Source of the DNA: Pantoea sp. alder81
GTDB lineage: Bacteria > Pseudomonadota > Gammaproteobacteria > Enterobacterales > Enterobacteriaceae
NCBI RefSeq assembly: GCF_020179835.1
Contig: NZ_JAIUDA010000001.1
Span: 682,001-746,000, forward strand
Length of the DNA stretch: 64,000 nt
Reading direction: 5' to 3'
The translations under genes were made by a program, and so were the position numbers. Of the stretch, positions 20,136 through 30,314 are shown piece after piece. The notes under the pieces were generated by a model, which was not told the origin of the DNA, did not search any database, and worked only from the letters and a program-made list of their open reading frames with translations. Positions within the stretch are counted from its first letter, which is position 1, and each line of letters opens with the position of its first letter.

Positions 20136-20833
20136 ACTGCTTTCCCGGTTTCACCCTGCGGGGCAGCTTCAGGTTCAGAGGCACGCAAGGCGGCGCGTTG
20201 CTTCATTTTCTGATCGATCAGATATTTACCCGCCAGCAACATACCCAAACCGATAAACGCACCTGGCGGCAGCATGGCCAGCAACATCGGTGAATCGAAA
20301 TGGAACACTTCAATACGCAGCGCTTTAGCCCAGGGGCCCAGCAGTTGGTCAGCACCGTTAAACAGCGTGCCGCTACCAATCAATTCACGAATTGAACCTA
20401 AGGTCACCATCGCGCAGGTCGCGCCCATACCAATGGCAAATCCATCCAGCGCGGAGAGCGGAATGCTGCTTTTCGACGCTACCGCTTCCGCACGGCCCAC
20501 AACGATACAGTTGGTCACGATCAGGGGGATGAAGATACCCAGTGATTGATACAGGCCGTAAGCGTAAGCATTAATCAGCATCTGTACACAGCTCACCACC
20601 GAGGCGATGATCATCACATAAATAGGGATACGGATTTCCGCCGGCACCCAACGACGCGACGCCGAAATGGCGCTGTTAGTGATGGTCAACACCAGCGTGG
20701 TGGCCAGGCCAAGACCGAGGGCGTTAGTGGCGGTTGAGGTCACGGCCAGCAGCGGGCACAAGCCGAGCAGCTGCACTAAGGCGGAGTTGTTTTTCCACAG
20801 GCCGCCAACCAGCAGGTTTTTCGCTTCACTCAT
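20132..20833 (-). CDS. rsxE: Electron transport complex subunit RsxE
   Basis: A 233-residue integral membrane subunit with about six helices. The Nqr/Rnf signature [28 protein letters not shown] is intact, with the cysteine that helps ligate the membrane [2Fe-2S] cluster shared with RsxA. The ATG at 20833 overlaps the rsxG stop by 4 bases (ATGA); an upstream frame extension of 5 codons is not needed. Part of the Rsx complex that keeps the SoxR cluster reduced. Confidence 0.96.
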   Translation of the reverse strand: MSEAKNLLVGGLWKNNSALVQLLGLCPLLAVTSTATNALGLGLATTLVLTITNSAISASRRWVPAEIRIPIYVMIIASVVSCVQMLINAYAYGLYQSLGIFIPLIVTNCIVVGRAEAVASKSSIPLSALDGFAIGMGATCAMVTLGSIRELIGSGTLFNGADQLLGPWAKALRIEVFHFDSPMLLAMLPPGAFIGLGMLLAGKYLIDQKMKQRAALRASEPEAAPQGETGKAV

Positions 20834-21465
20834 GGTGCATCTCCACATTCTGGCAGCGAAGAGAGCTTCGCTGGCAACGTTTCAATCAGTAAGGCGGCAC
20901 GTTTAGTGGCATTGACCACCGCGCGCGGGGTAATGGTGGCGCCGGTAAATTGATCAAATTCACCACCGTCTTTTTTCACCGCAAAGTTCTTGTCATCGGC
21001 ACCGTGCACGACTTTGCCGTTAAAGCTGTTGATCCAGTTAGAAATACGCAGTTCGATCTTGTCGCCCAGCCCTGGCGTTTCATGGTGTTCCACTACGCGC
21101 ACGCCCAGTACTTTGCCCTGGAAATCGGCACCAACCAACATCTGAATCGCACCAGAATAGCCGTCTGGCGCGGTGGTCTCAAGCGCTGCGGCGACAGGCT
21201 TGTCACCTTTACGTGCCAGATAGAGATGATGCGGCTGGTTATTGCCTAATGCCGCTGCATCCGTCACCAGGAAACACTCTTGCTGAATGTGATTGTCATA
21301 CATCTCGGTGGGCACCACCTGATCGAGCAGGTTCTTTTGCTGCAGCGCCGTCTGATGTTCCACCGTGGGCTTGGTGACATAGTTCACCACGGCCGTGACG
21401 CCGGTGGTGATCACTGCAAACGCCGCCAGCGTCACGGCATTTTTACGAATAGCATCGAACATCAT
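20830..21465 (-). CDS. rsxG: Electron transport complex subunit RsxG (covalent FMN)
   Basis: A 211-residue membrane-anchored periplasmic subunit with one N-terminal helix (residues 8-30). The FMN-binding domain ends in [17 protein letters not shown], whose final threonine is the covalent phosphoester attachment point. [23 protein letters not shown] and [11 protein letters not shown] are further family marks. The ATG overlaps the rsxD stop by one base. Confidence 0.96.
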   Translation of the reverse strand: MMFDAIRKNAVTLAAFAVITTGVTAVVNYVTKPTVEHQTALQQKNLLDQVVPTEMYDNHIQQECFLVTDAAALGNNQPHHLYLARKGDKPVAAALETTAPDGYSGAIQMLVGADFQGKVLGVRVVEHHETPGLGDKIELRISNWINSFNGKVVHGADDKNFAVKKDGGEFDQFTGATITPRAVVNATKRAALLIETLPAKLSSLPECGDAP

Positions 21466-22523
21466 TAATCCTTGCGATGGCCGTAAACGCGCGGCTGGGT
21501 GTAGTAATCAATCAGCGGCACGCAGATGTTCGCCAACAGAACCGCGAAGGCCACACCGTCCGGATAACCCCCAAAACTTCGAATCAGCCACACCAGCAAG
21601 CCAATCAATGCACCATAAACCAGGCGACCACGGTTAGTCGTCGAAGCGGTGACCGGGTCGGTGGCGATAAAGAACGCGCCGAGCATGGTTGCGCCAGAGA
21701 ACAAATGAATCAGCGGCGAGTTCAGTGATTCCGGTGAGAACAACCAGCCAAGGGTTGCGCAGAAGGCCAGCGACACCAGGAAACTGACGGGGATGTGCCA
21801 GCGAATGGCATTCTTCGCCAGCAGCAGCATCCCACCCAGCAGATAGCCAAGGTTGATCCACTGCCAGCCTAATCCGGCCAGCACGCCGGTATAAATCGGC
21901 TCAGCCAGCAACTGCTCTGCACTGTGCCCGGCACGTAAGCCGGTTTTAAAGGTATCCAGTGGGGTGGCCTGACTCACGCCATCCACTCCGAGCTGGAGTT
22001 GCTGCATGGTCTCACCGGCCATTGTGTGATTGGTGAAAACCATGCTCAGAGAATCGAGCAAACCAGGTTTGATCGCCTGTAAGGAGTCTGGTGGTAACCA
22101 GCTGGTCATCTGCACCGGGAAAGAGATCAGTAAGACCACATAACCCACCATGGCCGGGTTAAACGGGTTTTGACCCAGGCCGCCATAGAGTTGTTTTGCG
22201 ATAACAATGGCAAACACGGTGCCGATGACCACCAGCCACCAGGGCGCCAGCGGCGGCAGACTGATACCGAGCAGCAGTGCGGTGAGCAGGGCAGAGTTAT
22301 CCGACAGTGTCGGAACCACCGGTGTCTTGCGCAGACGCAAAATGGCGCCTTCAGTGATCCACGCGGTGGCGGTGGCCAGTAATACCTGAATCAGAAAACC
22401 CACGCCAAAGAAATACCACTGCGCAACCATGCCCGGCAGGGCAGCCAGCACCACCAGCAGCATGATGTTGCCGGTGCTGCGGCGGTTGTGGGTATAAGGA
22501 GAACTTGCGATACGAAAAGCCAT
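21465..22523 (-). CDS. rsxD: Electron transport complex subunit RsxD (covalent FMN)
   Basis: A 352-residue integral membrane subunit of the Nqr/Rnf type with about nine or ten helices. [21 protein letters not shown] and [12 protein letters not shown] are conserved, and the covalent-FMN motif is [22 protein letters not shown], where the threonine of SGAT carries the flavin. Its ATG follows the rsxC stop directly. Confidence 0.96.
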   Translation of the reverse strand: MAFRIASSPYTHNRRSTGNIMLLVVLAALPGMVAQWYFFGVGFLIQVLLATATAWITEGAILRLRKTPVVPTLSDNSALLTALLLGISLPPLAPWWLVVIGTVFAIVIAKQLYGGLGQNPFNPAMVGYVVLLISFPVQMTSWLPPDSLQAIKPGLLDSLSMVFTNHTMAGETMQQLQLGVDGVSQATPLDTFKTGLRAGHSAEQLLAEPIYTGVLAGLGWQWINLGYLLGGMLLLAKNAIRWHIPVSFLVSLAFCATLGWLFSPESLNSPLIHLFSGATMLGAFFIATDPVTASTTNRGRLVYGALIGLLVWLIRSFGGYPDGVAFAVLLANICVPLIDYYTQPRVYGHRKD

Positions 22524-25073
22524 TTATTCCTCAGTCGTCGAAGGCTGCTGCTGCGCTTTACGCGCTTTGGCACGGGCGACCGCGGCAGCAATTGCCGCTT
22601 TACGTGGGTCGGCGGAGTCAGGAGAGGCAGCAGCCTCCACTTCAGAAGATGATTCAGGTGCGGTTTCAGTGGGTACCGATGCTTGTTCAGCCGCCGCTGC
22701 CTTCTTCGCTTTAGCGCGGGCAATGGCGGCTTCAACTGCTGCTTTACGCGGATCGACTTCAGCGGCCGGAGCTGCATTCGCGGGTTCAGATGCTTGTTCA
22801 CCAGCCGCAGCCGCAGCTTTCTTCGCTTTAGCACGCGCAATAGCGGCTTCAACCGCCGCTTTACGCGGATCGACTTCAGCGGCCGGGGCTGCATCAGCGG
22901 GTTCAGATGCTTGTTCACCAGCCGCAGCCGCAGCTTTCTTCGCTTTAGCACGCGCAATAGCGGCTTCAACCGCTGCTTTACGCGGATCGACTTCAGCAGC
23001 AGGAGCTGCATCCGCAGGCTCAGAAACTTGTTCGCCAGCCGCAGCCGCAGCTTTCTTCGCCTTGGCGCGCGCAATGGCGGCTTCAATCGCCGCTTTACGC
23101 GGATCGACTTCAACAGCAGGAGCTGCATCAGCAGGCTCAGAAACTTGTTCGCCAGCAGCCGCCGCAGCTTTCTTCGCCTTGGCGCGCGCAATGGCGGCTT
23201 CAACCGCCGCTTTACGCGGATCGACTTCAGCAGCCGGAGCTGCATCAGCAGGCTCAGGCGCTTGTTCGCCAGCCGCAGCCGCCGCTTTCTTCGCTTTGGC
23301 ACGCGCAATAGCGGCTTCAACCGCCGCTTTACGCGGATCGGCCTCAGCAACAGATGTTTCAGCAACGTCGTTTACTGGTTGCTCAGCGACACCAGACTTC
23401 TTCGCCTTAGCACGCGCAATTGCCGCTTCAACCGCGGCTTTACGGGGATCGCCAGACTGGCGGCTCAGCGCCTGCGTTTCAGACTGTTTTTCCGCCTGCT
23501 GAGCTAACGCCTGCGCATGACGGGCTTCGCGTTCGGCGGTTTCCTGCTCTGGTGTTTTGGCGGCACGCGACTTCACGCGAGCAATCGCCGCGTCACGTTC
23601 ACCCTGATCGCTACGCGCCACACGCTGTTTGGCTTCTTCATGACGCGCTTCACGCGCCAGCTTTTCACGTTCTAAACGCGCCTGACGCGCTTCAAAGCGC
23701 GCCTTCGCTTCGGCGGTGCGCTTCGCTTCGAGATCGATAGCACGTAATTCGGCCTTCTCCTGGCGATAATATTGCACCAGCGGAATATTACTCGGGCAGA
23801 CGTACGCACAGGCACCGCACTCAATGCAGTCATCAATATTATGGGCACGCGCTTTCTCATGGTCGCCGCCCTGGCTGTACCAGAATAGCTGCTGAGGCAG
23901 CAGCTTCGCCGGGCAGGCATCTGCACAGGCACTGCAACGAATACAAGACTGCTCTTCTTCGTTATTGCCCATCTCACTGGCTGACGGCGCCAGAATGCAG
24001 TTGGAGATTTTAACCAGCGGCACGTTCAGTGATGGCAGCGTAAAGCCCATCAGCGGACCGCCCATGATCACCATCTGACGCGAGCCCGGTGTGAAATCAA
24101 CATGGTGCAACAGATGGCTCACCGGCGTGCCCAGACGTCCCCAAACGTTACGCGGCTGCGCAATGGCTTCGCCTGTCAGCGTGACGACACGTTCGGTAAT
24201 CGGCTCGCCATCGATAATGGCGCGCTTGACCGCCCAAGCCGTACCGACGTTTTGCATCAGCACGCCGATATCGGTGGAACGACCGCCGTGCGGCACTTCA
24301 ACGCCGGTAAGAATCTTAGTCAGTTGTTTGGCGCCACCCGATGGGTACTTGGTTGGGATAACGCGCAGTTGCAACTCGCGGTCACCGCCCAAAGCCTGCT
24401 TTAGCGCTGCAATCGCCTCGGGTTTATTATCTTCGATGCCAATCATCACTCGTTCTGCCTGCAATACCCAGGCAAGGATGCGACATCCTTCCAGCACTTC
24501 CGCCGCGCAGTCCTGCATCAGACGATCATCGGCAGTGATGTAAGGCTCGCATTCGGCGGCGTTGATAATCAGGGTTTTGACCCCGCGCAATCCGCCACGC
24601 AGCTTGGTGGCGGTGGGGAAGCCCGCACCACCTAAACCGGCGACGCCTGCTTCATGAATACGTTTCACGACATCTTCACGTGGCAACGCACGGAAGTCAG
24701 GTTGCGGATCGAGCGTGGTCCAGCGATCTTCACCATCGGCGCGCAGGAAAATACACAGTTCGGAAAGACCCGAAGGGTGCGCTGTCATATGTGGCGCAAT
24801 CGCTTCGATGGTACCGGAAGTCGGCGCGTGAACCGGCAGCATGCGTCCGCTACCAAAAGTCAGCGGCTGACCACGCAGAACGTGATCGCCAGGCGACACG
24901 CAAATCTCGCCTTCATGGCCGATATGCTGTTTTAACGGAATGATGAATTGTTCAGGCAGCGGCAACTGGCTTAGTGGCGTGCCGTTTGACTGGGTTTTCA
25001 TTTCCGGCGGATGAATACCGCCCTGAAAATCCCACAGTTTTTCTTTGCGGAACAGTTTTAGCAGATTAAGCAT
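22524..25073 (-). CDS. rsxC: Electron transport complex subunit RsxC with an expanded C-terminal repeat tail
   Basis: An 849-residue subunit, about 110 longer than E. coli RsxC (740). Residues 1-365 form the Nqo1-like NADH/FMN-binding part ([29 protein letters not shown]). Two ferredoxin-type [4Fe-4S] motifs follow: [12 protein letters not shown] at residue 377 and [12 protein letters not shown] at 416. From about residue 450 the protein is helical, charged and Ala/Lys/Arg-rich; from residue 542 it carries eight copies of a [18 protein letters not shown] motif, five units being near-identical in DNA. The tail probably tethers or dimerises the subunit; its exact role is unknown. rsxB overlaps its start by 8 bases. 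Confidence 0.95.
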   Translation of the reverse strand: MLNLLKLFRKEKLWDFQGGIHPPEMKTQSNGTPLSQLPLPEQFIIPLKQHIGHEGEICVSPGDHVLRGQPLTFGSGRMLPVHAPTSGTIEAIAPHMTAHPSGLSELCIFLRADGEDRWTTLDPQPDFRALPREDVVKRIHEAGVAGLGGAGFPTATKLRGGLRGVKTLIINAAECEPYITADDRLMQDCAAEVLEGCRILAWVLQAERVMIGIEDNKPEAIAALKQALGGDRELQLRVIPTKYPSGGAKQLTKILTGVEVPHGGRSTDIGVLMQNVGTAWAVKRAIIDGEPITERVVTLTGEAIAQPRNVWGRLGTPVSHLLHHVDFTPGSRQMVIMGGPLMGFTLPSLNVPLVKISNCILAPSASEMGNNEEEQSCIRCSACADACPAKLLPQQLFWYSQGGDHEKARAHNIDDCIECGACAYVCPSNIPLVQYYRQEKAELRAIDLEAKRTAEAKARFEARQARLEREKLAREARHEEAKQRVARSDQGERDAAIARVKSRAAKTPEQETAEREARHAQALAQQAEKQSETQALSRQSGDPRKAAVEAAIARAKAKKSGVAEQPVNDVAETSVAEADPRKAAVEAAIARAKAKKAAAAAGEQAPEPADAAPAAEVDPRKAAVEAAIARAKAKKAAAAAGEQVSEPADAAPAVEVDPRKAAIEAAIARAKAKKAAAAAGEQVSEPADAAPAAEVDPRKAAVEAAIARAKAKKAAAAAGEQASEPADAAPAAEVDPRKAAVEAAIARAKAKKAAAAAGEQASEPANAAPAAEVDPRKAAVEAAIARAKAKKAAAAEQASVPTETAPESSSEVEAAASPDSADPRKAAIAAAVARAKARKAQQQPSTTEE
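22755..23339 (-). repeat. Five 117-bp tandem repeats in rsxC
   Basis: The aspartate codons that begin each unit lie at 23337, 23220, 23103, 22986 and 22869, and the next at 22752, giving five units of exactly 117 bases (39 residues). Units differ by only a few substitutions (such as AVEV/AAEV, APEP/VSEP/ASEP). Shorter or longer divergent units flank the array (37 residues upstream, 48 downstream). The near identity points to recent expansion or gene conversion, so copy number may vary between strains. Confidence 0.95.
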
Positions 25074-25644
25074 GAGTTTCTACCGGGATCACCCGTACAG
25101 GAATGGTTTCGAGATCCCATTTCCAGTTGGCCGTTGTGGTGGCAACCGGACGCATTTCAATACAGTCGGTCGGACAGGGAGCAACACACAAATCGCAGCC
25201 AGTACAGACATCGCTCAGCACGGTATGCATGGCGCGTGTGGCGCCCACAATCGCATCCACCGGGCAAGCCTGGATGCATTTGGTGCAGCCGATGCAGTTG
25301 GCTTCATCAATCCATGCCACGGTGCGGATCGGTTCCTGCACTTCCTCACCACCATCCAGCGGTTGCGGTTCAACGTTCAGCAGTGCGGCCAGCTTGAGCA
25401 TGGTTTGCTCGCCACCGGGGGCGCATTTATTAATGGCTTCACCGTTATTACCCACGGCATCCGCATACGGACGGCAGCCGGGATAACCACACTGTCCGCA
25501 CTGACTCTGCGGCAGAATACTGTCGATCTGTTCAACGATCGGATCTTCTTCCACCTCGAATCGGCGCGAGGCGTAGCCGAGCAGGGCGCCAAAGACCAGG
25601 CCCAGCGCAGCAATCGCCACAATAGCAATCCAAATCGCGGTCAT
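25066..25644 (-). CDS. rsxB: Electron transport complex subunit RsxB
   Basis: A 192-residue iron-sulfur protein anchored by one N-terminal helix (residues 4-25). The Fe-S domain [16 protein letters not shown]...NKCAPGG is followed by two ferredoxin motifs, [16 protein letters not shown] and [16 protein letters not shown]. It passes electrons between the RsxC clusters and the membrane subunits. It overlaps rsxC by 8 bases and abuts rsxA. Confidence 0.96.
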   Translation of the reverse strand: MTAIWIAIVAIAALGLVFGALLGYASRRFEVEEDPIVEQIDSILPQSQCGQCGYPGCRPYADAVGNNGEAINKCAPGGEQTMLKLAALLNVEPQPLDGGEEVQEPIRTVAWIDEANCIGCTKCIQACPVDAIVGATRAMHTVLSDVCTGCDLCVAPCPTDCIEMRPVATTTANWKWDLETIPVRVIPVETHA

Positions 25645-26225
25645 TAGAATTTCACCAGCCCGGTAAAGCCCATAAAGGCCAGCGCCATCAAGCCTGCGGT
25701 CACTAATGCAATTGAGTTGCCCTTGAATGGCGCAGGGACGTTGGCTAACACCAGGCGTTCACGCATACCGGCGAACAGCACCATCACCAAAGAGAAGCCG
25801 AGCGAGGCACTGAAGCCATAGACCGCGGCCTGCAAAAAGGTATGGTTAAGATTGACGCTCAGTAGCGGCACACCCAGCACTGCGCAGTTAGTGGTAATCA
25901 GCGGCAGGAAGATACCCAGCAAGCGATAGAGTGACGGGCTGGTTTTGCGCACCACCATTTCGGTGAATTGCACCACTACGGCGATCACCAGGATGTACGC
26001 CAGCGTGCGCAGGTAAACCAGGTCGAGCGGCACCAGAATCAGATGGTTCACCAGCCAGGCGCAGATCGCCGCGAGGGTGATCACGAAAGTGGTGGCGAGT
26101 CCCATGCCAATGGCCGTTTCCAATTTTTTTGACACGCCCATGAAGGGGCATAGGCCGAGAAACTTCACTAATACGAAGTTGTTCACCAGCACGGTGCCAA
26201 TAAAGAGAAGTAAGTAGTCGGTCAT
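25644..26225 (-). CDS. rsxA: Electron transport complex subunit RsxA
   Basis: A 193-residue membrane subunit with six helices, the E. coli length. The N-terminus [31 protein letters not shown] contains the conserved cysteine, and the second half has [13 protein letters not shown], mirroring RsxE. It is the first gene of the leftward operon rsxABCDGE-nth, with starts and stops overlapping throughout. SoxRS-related regulation is known in E. coli; no operator was identified here. Confidence 0.96.
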   Translation of the reverse strand: MTDYLLLFIGTVLVNNFVLVKFLGLCPFMGVSKKLETAIGMGLATTFVITLAAICAWLVNHLILVPLDLVYLRTLAYILVIAVVVQFTEMVVRKTSPSLYRLLGIFLPLITTNCAVLGVPLLSVNLNHTFLQAAVYGFSASLGFSLVMVLFAGMRERLVLANVPAPFKGNSIALVTAGLMALAFMGFTGLVKF

Positions 26226-26348
26226 TTTTTAACCTGGGAAGCCGAAAGGCGTCTATTATCCGGAATTGAGACGTGCATCTCAACCTCTACACAAAATGTG
26301 TGGGTGTTGAGAGCACTCAGAATTAAATTCCTGACGAAACTCGCGCCG

Positions 26349-26789
26349 TTATGGTTGGATAAACGTCTCTTTCACACGCTGTGAGCGTTTGAAGTAGGGC
26401 ACAAATACCGCCGCAGCCAGCAGCGATAACAGCAGCGTTTGAATCGCCTTACTATCCGCCACCGGGCTGAACGCGAACGTTTTCAATGCCAGTAGCACGG
26501 TCATCAGCAGCCACAGGATGTAATGACGCGGTAAGCGGCGAGAACGTTTACAGAAAATCCAGCAGACCCAGATACTGTATACCCAGACCACAGCGGCGGT
26601 GAGCAGAGAAATCGCCCATTGCATCAACAACTCGCCGTGAGTAAACAGCGTGGTGCGCAGTTCGGTATTAAATAACGGGCTCAGATACATGGCCACGACG
26701 AGCGCACTGGTCAGCATTGTCATAATCAACCAGGCCAGCGGCAACAACAGCCAGCCAGCAATACGCGGCGGGTTTACCGATTCGGTCAT
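26349..26789 (-). CDS. ydgK: DUF2569 membrane protein YdgK
   Basis: A 146-residue protein with four predicted membrane helices (about residues 10-33, 55-77, 88-107 and 117-133) and the DUF2569 start RIAGWLLLPLAWLI. Function unknown. It lies between cnu and rsxA in the same direction, as in E. coli. Confidence 0.87.
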   Translation of the reverse strand: MTESVNPPRIAGWLLLPLAWLIMTMLTSALVVAMYLSPLFNTELRTTLFTHGELLMQWAISLLTAAVVWVYSIWVCWIFCKRSRRLPRHYILWLLMTVLLALKTFAFSPVADSKAIQTLLLSLLAAAVFVPYFKRSQRVKETFIQP

Positions 26790-26890
26790 CTTGCGGATCC
26801 TGTAACGAAATTTAGAAGGCGTTGTATGTCCAAACGGGGCACGCCCGACATGGACAACGCAATAGTGCAGAAAAAGGCGGGGAAAACCAA

Positions 26891-27106
26891 TTACATTACG
26901 TAGCGCCAGACAGATTTTGGCACGCGTCCCATATCGAAAAGGCGGCCGCCGGAAACAAGTTCAGCACGACGGTGATCGGCAGCGCGATACATATTGATGA
27001 TGTCATTATCATCGGTCAGCGAATAATTAAGATGGTCGTAGAGTTTTTCCAGACTCTCAAGATTATTCACTTTGCGGAATTTCAACAGGTAATCTAGCGC
27101 AGTCAT
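26891..27106 (-). CDS. cnu: Hha/YmoA-family nucleoid protein Cnu
   Basis: With the ATG at 27106 the product has 71 residues, exactly the size of E. coli Cnu (YdgT), and the sequence [20 protein letters not shown] ... [20 protein letters not shown] matches throughout. The frame continues upstream to 27178 but the extra 24 residues have no counterpart. Cnu partners with H-NS/StpA to silence genes and was first found as an oriC-binding protein. The ribosome-binding site is weak. E. coli has blr next to it; no blr was seen here. Confidence 0.95.
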   Translation of the reverse strand: MTALDYLLKFRKVNNLESLEKLYDHLNYSLTDDNDIINMYRAADHRRAELVSGGRLFDMGRVPKSVWRYVM

Positions 27107-27468
27107 GATTGCCATTAAAAAATAGAAAACTGGGAAGTGCCCAAGTATAGGGAGCACGCCGTCAGAGTCCATACGCACGCGTTAAAAAAATTCAAAAATC
27201 AGACAACGTGAGCTAATTCGCTCATAAAAAGACATTTTTTCTTCATTTTACTGTTTTAAACGCGCATTTCTGACCGCGAATAGGGCAATTTCAGCCCCGA
27301 CGCACGATAGGATGTAAAAAAAGCTCACACCCTTAAAGCAAATAAACGACGTCATTCTTTTTTCAACTTAGCGCCCTGATTTTTACGCTTATAAAGGCTT
27401 TATGGGGCAAATAATGCAGATCAGTTTGGCAAATTCAGGTGCAAGCTTTAAAAACACCCATCACATAG

Positions 27469-27484
27469 TGTGCGAATAATCACA
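27469..27484. promoter_or_regulatory. Probable CRP site upstream of ytfQ
   Basis: TGTGCGAATAATCACA has nine of ten bases of the TGTGA-N6-TCACA consensus. It lies about 300 bases before ytfQ. Catabolite control of a sugar importer fits. Confidence 0.65.
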
Positions 27485-27536
27485 AAACTGATCATTGCTC
27501 GTGTCCGCGGTCAATAACCATTCTTTACGCAACGTC

Positions 27537-27550
27537 TGTAATCGCTTCCA
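27537..27550. promoter_or_regulatory. LacI/GalR-type operator upstream of ytfQ
   Basis: TGTAATCGCTTCCA fits the GalR/GalS-type pattern TGNAANCGNTTNCA at every fixed position and is centred on CG. No LacI-family gene other than malI is in the window, so the regulator would be encoded elsewhere (GalR or GalS are candidates). Confidence 0.6.
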
Positions 27551-27780
27551 GTGTTAACGTACATAACCGATTCTGTTTATTACATTTATTTAACGGCTAC
27601 TGAAATAATTTTCAGGCAAATCGTCCATATGGCTGGTACGACTTCTTAAGTGGTTAATTCCGTAACCCCTTTAATTCATTCTATTTTGTGAGGCATGTCG
27701 CGCTTGTTTTCTCGCTTTTGCGCCAGGCTTAATCTGCGTTTTGTACCCCTACAGCACACTCCCTTCAGAGGAATGAAATT

Positions 27781-28737
27781 ATGTGGAAACGTTTACTCTT
27801 AACCGCCATGGTGAGTTCAGCATTGAGTACGTCTGTACTTGCCGCTGATATGACGGTGGGCTTCTCACAGGTTGGCTCGGAATCTGGCTGGCGTTCAGCG
27901 GAAACCAACGTGGCGAAAAGCGAAGCGCAAAAGCGCGGTATCACGTTGAAAATCGCCGATGGTCAGCAGAAGCAGGAAAACCAAATCAAAGCGGTGCGTT
28001 CGTTCATCGCACAGGGCGTTGACGCCATCTTCATCGCCCCGGTGGTACAAACCGGTTGGGAACCGGTGCTTGAAGAAGCCAAAGACGCCAAAATTCCGGT
28101 GTTCCTGTTAGACCGCGCCATCGTGGTAAAAGACAAGTCGCTGTATATGGCGGTGGTGACCGCAGACAACGTGCTGGAAGGCAAGTTGATCGGTGACTGG
28201 CTGGTGAAAACAGTCGGCGACAAGAAGTGTAACGTGGTTGAGTTACAAGGCACCGTGGGTGCCAGCGTAGCGATCGATCGTAAGAAAGGATTTGCCGAAG
28301 CCATCGCGGGCCACAACAACATCAAAGTGATCCGTTCGCAGTCCGGCGACTTTACCCGTAGTAAAGGGAAAGAGGTAATGGAGAGCTTTATCAAGGCGGA
28401 AAACAACGGCAAGAACATCTGCATGGTGTATGCGCATAACGATGATATGGCTATCGGTGCCATCCAGGCTATCAAAGAGGCGGGTCTGAAGCCGGGCAAA
28501 GATATCCTTACCGGTTCTATCGATGGCGTTCCGGATATCTACAAAGCGATGCTGGCGGGTGAGGCCAATGCCAACGTAGAGCTGACGCCAAACATGGCGG
28601 GTCCGGCTTTCGATGCGCTGGAGAAATTCAAAAAAGACGGCACGATGCCACCAAAAATCATCAAAACCGAATCGAAACTGTATCTGCCGGACTCCGCGCA
28701 GGCCCAGCTCGACACCAAAAAAGGCATGGGTTACTGA
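27781..28737 (+). CDS. ytfQ: Sugar ABC transporter substrate-binding protein YtfQ (galactofuranose type)
   Basis: A 318-residue periplasmic binding protein with a Sec signal peptide ending at VLA-A (about residue 21). The mature start ADMTVGFSQVGSESGWRSAE and the VDAIFIAPVVQTGWEPVLEEA, MVYAHNDDMAIGAIQA and GSIDGVPDIYKAML stretches are typical of YtfQ, which binds galactofuranose in E. coli. AGAGG lies 9 bases before the ATG. It heads the four-gene operon ytfQ-ytfR-ytfT-yjfF. A terminator-like hairpin follows it. The exact sugar cannot be told from sequence. Confidence 0.92.
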   Translation: MWKRLLLTAMVSSALSTSVLAADMTVGFSQVGSESGWRSAETNVAKSEAQKRGITLKIADGQQKQENQIKAVRSFIAQGVDAIFIAPVVQTGWEPVLEEAKDAKIPVFLLDRAIVVKDKSLYMAVVTADNVLEGKLIGDWLVKTVGDKKCNVVELQGTVGASVAIDRKKGFAEAIAGHNNIKVIRSQSGDFTRSKGKEVMESFIKAENNGKNICMVYAHNDDMAIGAIQAIKEAGLKPGKDILTGSIDGVPDIYKAMLAGEANANVELTPNMAGPAFDALEKFKKDGTMPPKIIKTESKLYLPDSAQAQLDTKKGMGY

Positions 28738-28744
28738 TCCCCGC

Positions 28745-28767
28745 AACCGCCCTTCGGGGCGGTTTTT
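28745..28767 (+). terminator. Intra-operon terminator between ytfQ and ytfR
   Basis: AACCGCCC-TTCG-GGGCGGTT with a following T-run. The loop is a stable UUCG tetraloop. The hairpin begins 8 bases after the ytfQ stop and would cut most transcripts before ytfR, giving an excess of binding protein. Confidence 0.85.
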
Positions 28768-28793
28768 CATGACGTAAGGCGAGGTAGAACCTG

Positions 28794-30314
28794 ATGAGCA
28801 CCGCAGATGCATCCGCACTCCTGACTCTCAACGGTATCAGCAAAGGTTTCCCCGGCGTGAAAGCGCTGGATAATGTGTCATTCAGCATTCGCAAAGGCGA
28901 GATCATGGCGCTGCTGGGCGAAAATGGCGCGGGGAAATCCACGTTAATTAAAGTGCTGACCGGCGTTTACACCCGTGATGCAGGCACCATCACCCTGAAT
29001 GGCACCGCTATTTCACCGCACAATACTGCCGATGCGCAGCAAATGGGCATCGGTACGGTTTATCAGGAAGTGAATCTCCTGCCGAATATGTCGGTGGCAG
29101 ACAATCTCTATATTGGCCGCGAGCCACGCCGCTTTGGCATGATCGATCGTAAGCGCATGGTGCGTGACGCCGATGCGCTGATGCGCAACTACGGTTTCGC
29201 CCTCGACGTGACGCGTCCCCTGGGCCATTACTCGGTGGCAATGCAGCAGATCATTGCGATTTGCCGCGCCGTGGATCTCTCGGCTCAGGTGTTAATCCTC
29301 GACGAACCCACAGCCAGCCTTGATGCCAGTGAAGTCGAAATGTTGTTCACCCTGATGGCGCAGCTGAAAGCCAAAGGGATGAGCCTGATTTTTGTCACAC
29401 ATTTTTTAGACCAGGTGTACCGCATTACCGATCGCATCACCGTATTGCGCAACGGGCAGTTTATTGCCACACGTGATACGGCATCGCTGCCGCAAATCGA
29501 ATTGATCAAACTGATGCTGGGGCGCGAGCTGTTGGAGACCGCCCTGCAGCGTCAGGGCAGTACGCTGAAGAGCAATCAACCAGTGGTGTCATTCAAAGAT
29601 TACGGCAAGAAGGGCACCATCGAACCGTTCGACCTGGAGGTGCGCCCGGGAGAAGTGGTGGGCTTAGCCGGATTACTGGGATCGGGCCGCACCGAAACCG
29701 CCGAAGTGTTGTTTGGCATCCGTCGTGCGGATCGCGGTACCGCCACCATTAAAGGCAAAGTGCAGCACATTCGGACACCGGCCAAAGCTTCCCATTTGGG
29801 CATGGGTTTCTGCCCGGAAGATCGTAAAACCGACGGTATTATCGGTGCGGCTTCAGTGCGTGAAAATATTATTCTGGCACTGCAGGCCCAACGCGGCTGG
29901 CTAAGGCCAATCAAACGTCGTGAGCAGCAGGCCATCGCCGAGCGCTTTATCAAAAGCCTGGGGATTCGCACGCCTCATGCCGATCAGCCGGTTGAGCTAC
30001 TCTCCGGCGGTAATCAGCAAAAGGTGCTTCTGTCACGCTGGCTGGTGACTAAACCGCAATTCTTAATCCTCGACGAACCGACGCGTGGCATTGACGTTGG
30101 TGCACATGCCGAGATTATTCGTTTGATTGAAACACTGTGCGCCGATGGACTGGCGTTACTGGTTATCTCCTCTGAACTCGAAGAGCTGGTGGGCTATGCC
30201 GATCGCGTGTTGATCATGCGCGATCTGAAGCAGGTGGCTGAAATCCCGCTGGAGCAGCTGTCGGTGGCATCAATCGTGAATGCCATCGCCGATGGAGGAG
30301 CACAACATGCTTGA
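28794..30314 (+). CDS. ytfR: Sugar ABC transporter ATP-binding protein YtfR
   Basis: A 506-residue double-ABC ATPase of the RbsA/AraG type. The first domain has Walker [11 protein letters not shown] and Walker B VLILDEPTASLD; the second has the degenerate Walker A GLLGSGRTET, the signature [17 protein letters not shown] and Walker [13 protein letters not shown]. It powers the importer formed by YtfT and YjfF. Its stop overlaps the ytfT start by 8 bases. Confidence 0.92.
   Translation: MSTADASALLTLNGISKGFPGVKALDNVSFSIRKGEIMALLGENGAGKSTLIKVLTGVYTRDAGTITLNGTAISPHNTADAQQMGIGTVYQEVNLLPNMSVADNLYIGREPRRFGMIDRKRMVRDADALMRNYGFALDVTRPLGHYSVAMQQIIAICRAVDLSAQVLILDEPTASLDASEVEMLFTLMAQLKAKGMSLIFVTHFLDQVYRITDRITVLRNGQFIATRDTASLPQIELIKLMLGRELLETALQRQGSTLKSNQPVVSFKDYGKKGTIEPFDLEVRPGEVVGLAGLLGSGRTETAEVLFGIRRADRGTATIKGKVQHIRTPAKASHLGMGFCPEDRKTDGIIGAASVRENIILALQAQRGWLRPIKRREQQAIAERFIKSLGIRTPHADQPVELLSGGNQQKVLLSRWLVTKPQFLILDEPTRGIDVGAHAEIIRLIETLCADGLALLVISSELEELVGYADRVLIMRDLKQVAEIPLEQLSVASIVNAIADGGAQHA

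Larger units (their letters stand above)
27107..27780. other. AT-rich regulatory gap between cnu and ytfQ
   Basis: 674 bases between divergent genes. The left part should hold the cnu promoter; the right 320 bases hold a CRP-like site (27469) and a LacI/GalR-type operator (27537) for the ytfQ operon. No coding frame, blr-like small gene or RNA gene was found. This is also the left boundary of the sugar block that is absent at this point in E. coli. Confidence 0.7.

Noticed and set aside
22567-23507. Long open frames of 274 and 311 codons on the plus strand and 324 codons on the minus strand over rsxC
   Set aside because: They are shadows of the 117-bp repeats: a repeat length divisible by three keeps all frames open. 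Their products are low-complexity Ala/Ser/Arg sequences without a family match or ribosome-binding site.
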